A DNA stretch of 64,000 bases from Lycium barbarum (lineage: Eukaryota > Streptophyta > Magnoliopsida > Solanales > Solanaceae): NCBI RefSeq assembly GCF_019175385.1, contig NC_083338.1:95625777-95689776 (forward strand), in the 5' to 3' direction. A program made the translations under genes and the position numbers. Positions 60,834 through 64,000 of the stretch are shown here, piece by piece (position 1 is the first letter of the stretch; every line of letters starts with the position of its first letter). Below the pieces are notes generated by a model, which did no database searches, was not told the origin of the DNA, and saw only the letters and a program-made list of their open reading frames with translations.

Positions 60834-60906
60834 TTGGGTTAAGGGTTCGCTTACCGAGGTGGGAAAGGTAAGTGCCCGCACGACTTAGCCAAATTAGGTC
60901 GTGACA
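60834..60906 (+). repeat. Chromovirus A 3' LTR, terminal part
   Basis: Continues the LTR exactly where it broke (compare 39720-39793) and ends GGTCGTGACA, followed by the TAATC duplication. Confidence 0.93.
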
Positions 60907-61137
60907 TAATCTTTTATAATTTTATTATACTACTCAGTAAAATTTATTTATGGAATAACATTCGTATAATTTTGTTATACCTTGTAAATACATTTTATAT
61001 ACCTAGTATAATCTTATTATACCTCTTATAATAAATTTTATACCTCGTATAATTTTGTGTGATCTAATAATATTTGTATATCCAATTATACTTTATATAA
61101 AAAATTATCTTTTAGATGTTTATTTTGAAATGTATTT
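60907..61137. other. AT-rich spacer with short repeats
   Basis: Repeated TATAATTTTATTATACCT-like phrases 30-45 bp apart. No gene. TATTT at 61133-61137 is the left duplication of the solo LTR. Confidence 0.6.
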
Positions 61138-61484
61138 TGTTACATCTCGGAAATTTCGGATTTGTTACCTTGTGAGTAGACTAACGTGAGCTTAAGGTGA
61201 ATAAGAAGTCTATACGAGATTAAGGAAAGTATTAGATAGCTTAAGGTGCATACTATAAGATTATGAAGTTATATGAATATGTGAAATTTAGTTTGTTGAA
61301 GGAAGTGAAATGTAAGTCGTGTTCGGAAAGGTTTTCGCTATAATTGAGCTAATATTTATTTGGTAATGTCTTGAGGGGCTGCTTTAGGGCATATTGTATG
61401 GTTAATGAAGTGTTATATAAGTGCCAAAAAGGTTCCACAAGGATTAGAAGTCAAACGAATCAACGAGAGAAAGTTTCGGAAATC

Positions 61485-61610
61485 AGTAGGTTATACGGTC
61501 CGTATAAGGGGGTCCGTATAACATAACCCTTACAGAGAGGGGTATTTTCAGGGTGGTATTATAGGGTCCACTTATACGGACCGTATAAGTGGTCTGTAAA
61601 AGTCCATCGG
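61485..61610 (+). promoter_or_regulatory. GGTCCGTATAAG block and TATA of solo LTR
   Basis: Several CGGTCCGTATAAG or inverted CTTATACGGACC motifs within 125 bp, ending 20 bp before a TATA. Equivalent in place to the GC-rich blocks of LTRs A, B and C but with a different motif. Confidence 0.5.
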
Positions 61611-62645
61611 GCAGATTTTTTATTTTTGTATAAATAGATGACCCTTGTTCTTTTATTTCATTTCCCACATTTCCAAAAGTCTTGAGAGCTCCAAAACCCT
61701 TCTCCAAGCATATTCCACTCCAACCCAAGAGAAAACAAAGATCAAGAGGCAAGAATCAAGATACCCATGTGTTAGAAGTCTTGCTAGGGTTAGTAGACTA
61801 CAAGAAATTCTTGGGTATTGAAGCTAGGGTTTTCATATAAGTTGATAGCTGCTCCAAAGCTCATTCTTATGAGATAAAAGGTTAGTTTTCATGCTCATTT
61901 CATGATATTAAGAATGATTAGTTGTTGAACAACTTGGGTAGACGGAGAAAGTAGAAGATGAGGTCTAAATATAGCTTTCATGATGTTTTTGAGTAGTAAG
62001 CCAACTTGAATCATGATTCTTAGTATGATATGGATATATTCTTGTTATAAAAGGTAATGATGATGATGAGGAAGCATTGTATGAAAATGTGCTAAGGGTT
62101 GATGAGAAGTTGTTGAGATAAGTTGAATATGAGAATGAATTTTTGAGACTTAATGGAATATGACTACTTAATTATGATATTGTAAATGTTATTATAGTTG
62201 TTTGGGAGTTGTGTGGCGATGGTGGTAGTCGATGAAATAGGGGAAATGCTGCCCAATTTTCGTTAGATCATGAATTATTCTAGTTTGAATTTAAGAGTAT
62301 CATTAAGGCTTAACCATGGTATGAATCCTTCTAAATGTAGATTTCTCAAGCTCGACGGTGAACGTGAAGTAGTTAAGAAGACGATGACGTATGTAAGGCT
62401 AACCCTTCTTTCATCAAGGCATGATTCCTTTGCTATATACCTTCTCATGAGTTCCATAATGTCTTTCAAATGACTCCATCCCTAGAATTACTAAGGCTCA
62501 TAATTCTCGATACTTTCACGATGATATTACCTCTTTTATATGATAGTTGATCCTCTAAGGAAAGATGTAACGAAAAAAATAATGATGATGTTGATGATAC
62601 TTATGGACTCTTATGTATACACGTATAAGTATGTATGGCTACTAT

Positions 62646-62810
62646 GTAACACCGAGCTTCTATGGCCGGGTATGACGTCTATCGCGCGCACACCACTGCA
62701 GTTAGGTACGGATAACACCAAGCCTTGGTAGGGCCAGGTATGTATAACACCGAGCCCCGTCATGGCCGGGTATGTGAGACACCGAACCTTATGGTCGGGT
62801 ATGGTACTAT
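62646..62810 (+). repeat. 32-bp tandem array in solo LTR
   Basis: ACACCGAGCC...GGCCGGGTATG units at 62649, 62715, 62747 and 62779; the first gap is a double length with a degraded unit. Confidence 0.8.
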
Positions 62811-62969
62811 ATATAAGTAAGCATTGGAAATGGAAGGTTCCTATTAGAAAAAGGGTAAGAAAACACGATCATTGCCACTAGAGGTACAAATGGCTCTATT
62901 ATCTCATGATTCTCCTATCTTATGTTATTTCTTATACTTCTATTATGATGGTGATTATGCTTACATACT

Positions 62970-62988
62970 CAGTACATTATTCGTACTG
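62970..62988 (+). other. CAGTAC hairpin, solo LTR
   Basis: CAGTAC, loop ATTATTC, GTACTGAC, then a CGTCC / GGACG stem. Confidence 0.75.
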
Positions 62989-63467
62989 ACGTCCTTTTGT
63001 TTGTGGACGCTACGTCATGCTCGCAGGTGGACAGGGAGACAGACTTGATCCCTAGATTACTTGTTCAGGGACTGCATAGAGGAGCTCTATTTGATCCGGA
63101 GCTGCAGCTGTTGGTATTATTCTTTTGTGTACATATATATGGGCATGGCAGGGCCCTGTCCCGTCTATATGATGTTACATACTCTCTTTAGAGGCTCTTA
63201 GACAGTTGTGTATAGTTAGATGTCTTTTAGCCTTGTCGGCTCATATTTTGTTTAGCCTCGTCGGCTTGTGTATGTGGATATGGGCATAGTTGTTGATGAT
63301 GATATAAATGTGTAATTGCCCAATGAGATTAGTATTATTGATGTATAGAAATCATGCATAGGCCATGTGGCTCACCTAGATGTGAATATGAATGTACGAT
63401 AAGAGCTGTCCGGGTGGGTTAGCACCAGGTGCCCGTCATGGCCCTCCGATTGGGTCGTGACATATTT

Positions 63468-64000
63468 GCTGGATATTTTTCTTAATAATAGTTGTATTTT
63501 TCTAAAAACTTAAGGAGTTTTTCTTTCTAGTATAAATCACATGTGTATTACATATGTTAATGTCCGGTTATAATAATGGCATATGTAGTGTGTCATAATA
63601 TTTTATATGTGTGTACTTGTAATAATGCTTGTATACATATATTATAATCTATTATCCTTTTCTAACCGTAGTATCCTTGCGCAAATGCTAGAGAACTAGC
63701 ATCAACCAAAAACGAAAAATGGAAATGAATGAGGAGATGAGTAATAGCATATGTTTATTGGTTGAAGAAAAGAGAGAAGCGAGAAAGATAAATATTCATT
63801 AGTTAAAGAAAGAATATGATAATAAAGAGATGTTTATTCTTTAAGTAAAAGAACTATTAAAGAATAAACAAATATAGTTAACTCCCTAATTTAGGGAGAT
63901 TTTTTCGTATAAGTTTTTTTTAAATATGGATAAAGGTAATAAAAATTGTCATTTTTGGAAGAACTTTAAAACTAGTGTTATTTATGTTTCAAAATTTATA
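63468..64000. other. AT-rich spacer
   Basis: No gene. A CTCCCTA / TAGGGAG stem followed by a T run lies near 63880-63907. Confidence 0.5.

Larger units (their letters stand above)
37125..60906 (+). mobile_element. Chromovirus A (Tekay/Del-like gypsy), host of the nested LINE and chromovirus B
   Basis: The outer element is flanked by a perfect 5-bp duplication TAATC (37120-37124 and 60907-60911). Removing the nested LINE unit and one copy of its duplication leaves about 10.4 kb. The order is LTR, primer site, gag, protease, RT, RNase H, integrase, chromodomain, LTR. RT before integrase defines gypsy, and the C-terminal chromodomain-like tail defines a chromovirus. Long LTRs (2.67 kb) and the gag pattern suit the Tekay/Del clade. 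Stops and frameshifts make it non-autonomous. A 200-bp LTR sample suggests about 93% identity. Confidence 0.93.
61138..63462 (+). mobile_element. Solo gypsy-type LTR
   Basis: 2,325 bp from TGTTACATCTCGG to TGGGTCGTGACA with the perfect duplication TATTT (61133-61137, 63463-63467) and no internal region, so it arose by recombination between two LTRs. It contains a TACGGACCGTATAAG block (61490-61605), a TATA (GTATAAATAGATG near 61628), a 32-bp array (62646-62810) and the CAGTAC hairpin. It belongs to the family of the fragment at 1-712. Confidence 0.93.

Noticed and set aside
60840..60906. A short independent LTR fragment near 60.9 kb
   Set aside because: It is the continuation of chromovirus A's 3' LTR, displaced by the LINE; the 14-bp duplication proves the join.
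63880..63907. CTCCCTA/TAGGGAG stem followed by a T run, like an intrinsic terminator
   Set aside because: Rho-independent terminators do not apply to plant nuclear DNA, and there is no Pol III gene upstream.

Overview
The window is repeat-rich intergenic DNA from a large plant nuclear genome. Evidence: Ty1/copia and Ty3/gypsy (chromovirus) LTR retrotransposons primed by initiator-methionine tRNA, a plant L1-type LINE with DUF4283 and zf-RVT domains, MITEs, CACTA-like and Mutator-like pieces, an AT-rich background, and no bacterial signals. From memory, the LTR families ending in GGGTCGTGACA are typical of Solanaceae; that placement is inference. I see no intact cellular gene, no rRNA or tRNA gene and no CRISPR. 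Nearly all coding potential is decayed transposon protein.

Layout. 1-712: 3' part of a gypsy-type LTR. 824-5900 and 27828-33792: two related 5-6 kb non-coding elements (E1, E2); E2 has a 9-bp target-site duplication (TSD). 6726-12149: complete but decayed copia element with a perfect CCCTC TSD. 12200-12834: remnant of a 'putative plant transposon protein', cut by a minus-strand gypsy LTR (D, 12835 to about 15300). 16150-19270: 5' UTR, primer site and 2.9-kb LTR of a minus-strand gypsy element (C). 19271-27827: AT-rich spacer with a CACTA-like terminus, a Tat/Athila-like LTR with its polypurine tract (about 21384-22930), minisatellites and a 277-bp MITE. 34640-35995: eroded LTR. 37125-60906: Tekay/Del-like chromovirus A with a TAATC TSD. 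A LINE (47498-60819, minus strand, 14-bp TSD) sits in its 3' LTR, and chromovirus B (49148-58787) sits in the LINE. 61138-63462: solo LTR with a TATTT TSD.

The insertion order at the right-hand nest is readable: A, then the LINE, then B, then a deletion removing the end of B's 3' LTR and part of the LINE reverse-transcriptase (RT) gene. All the gag-pol genes carry stops and frameshifts, so none should be autonomous. The stops mostly fit single C-to-T or G-to-A changes, as expected from long-term cytosine methylation.

I found no new enzymatic system. The most interesting signals are architectural. A CAGTAC-loop-GTACTG hairpin is conserved at a similar place in several otherwise different LTR families. 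Family-specific GC-rich blocks lie just upstream of LTR TATA boxes. E1 and E2 share a minus-strand TATA, leader and splice-donor arrangement ahead of kilobases of non-coding sequence. LTR identity figures are hand estimates from sampled stretches, not alignments.
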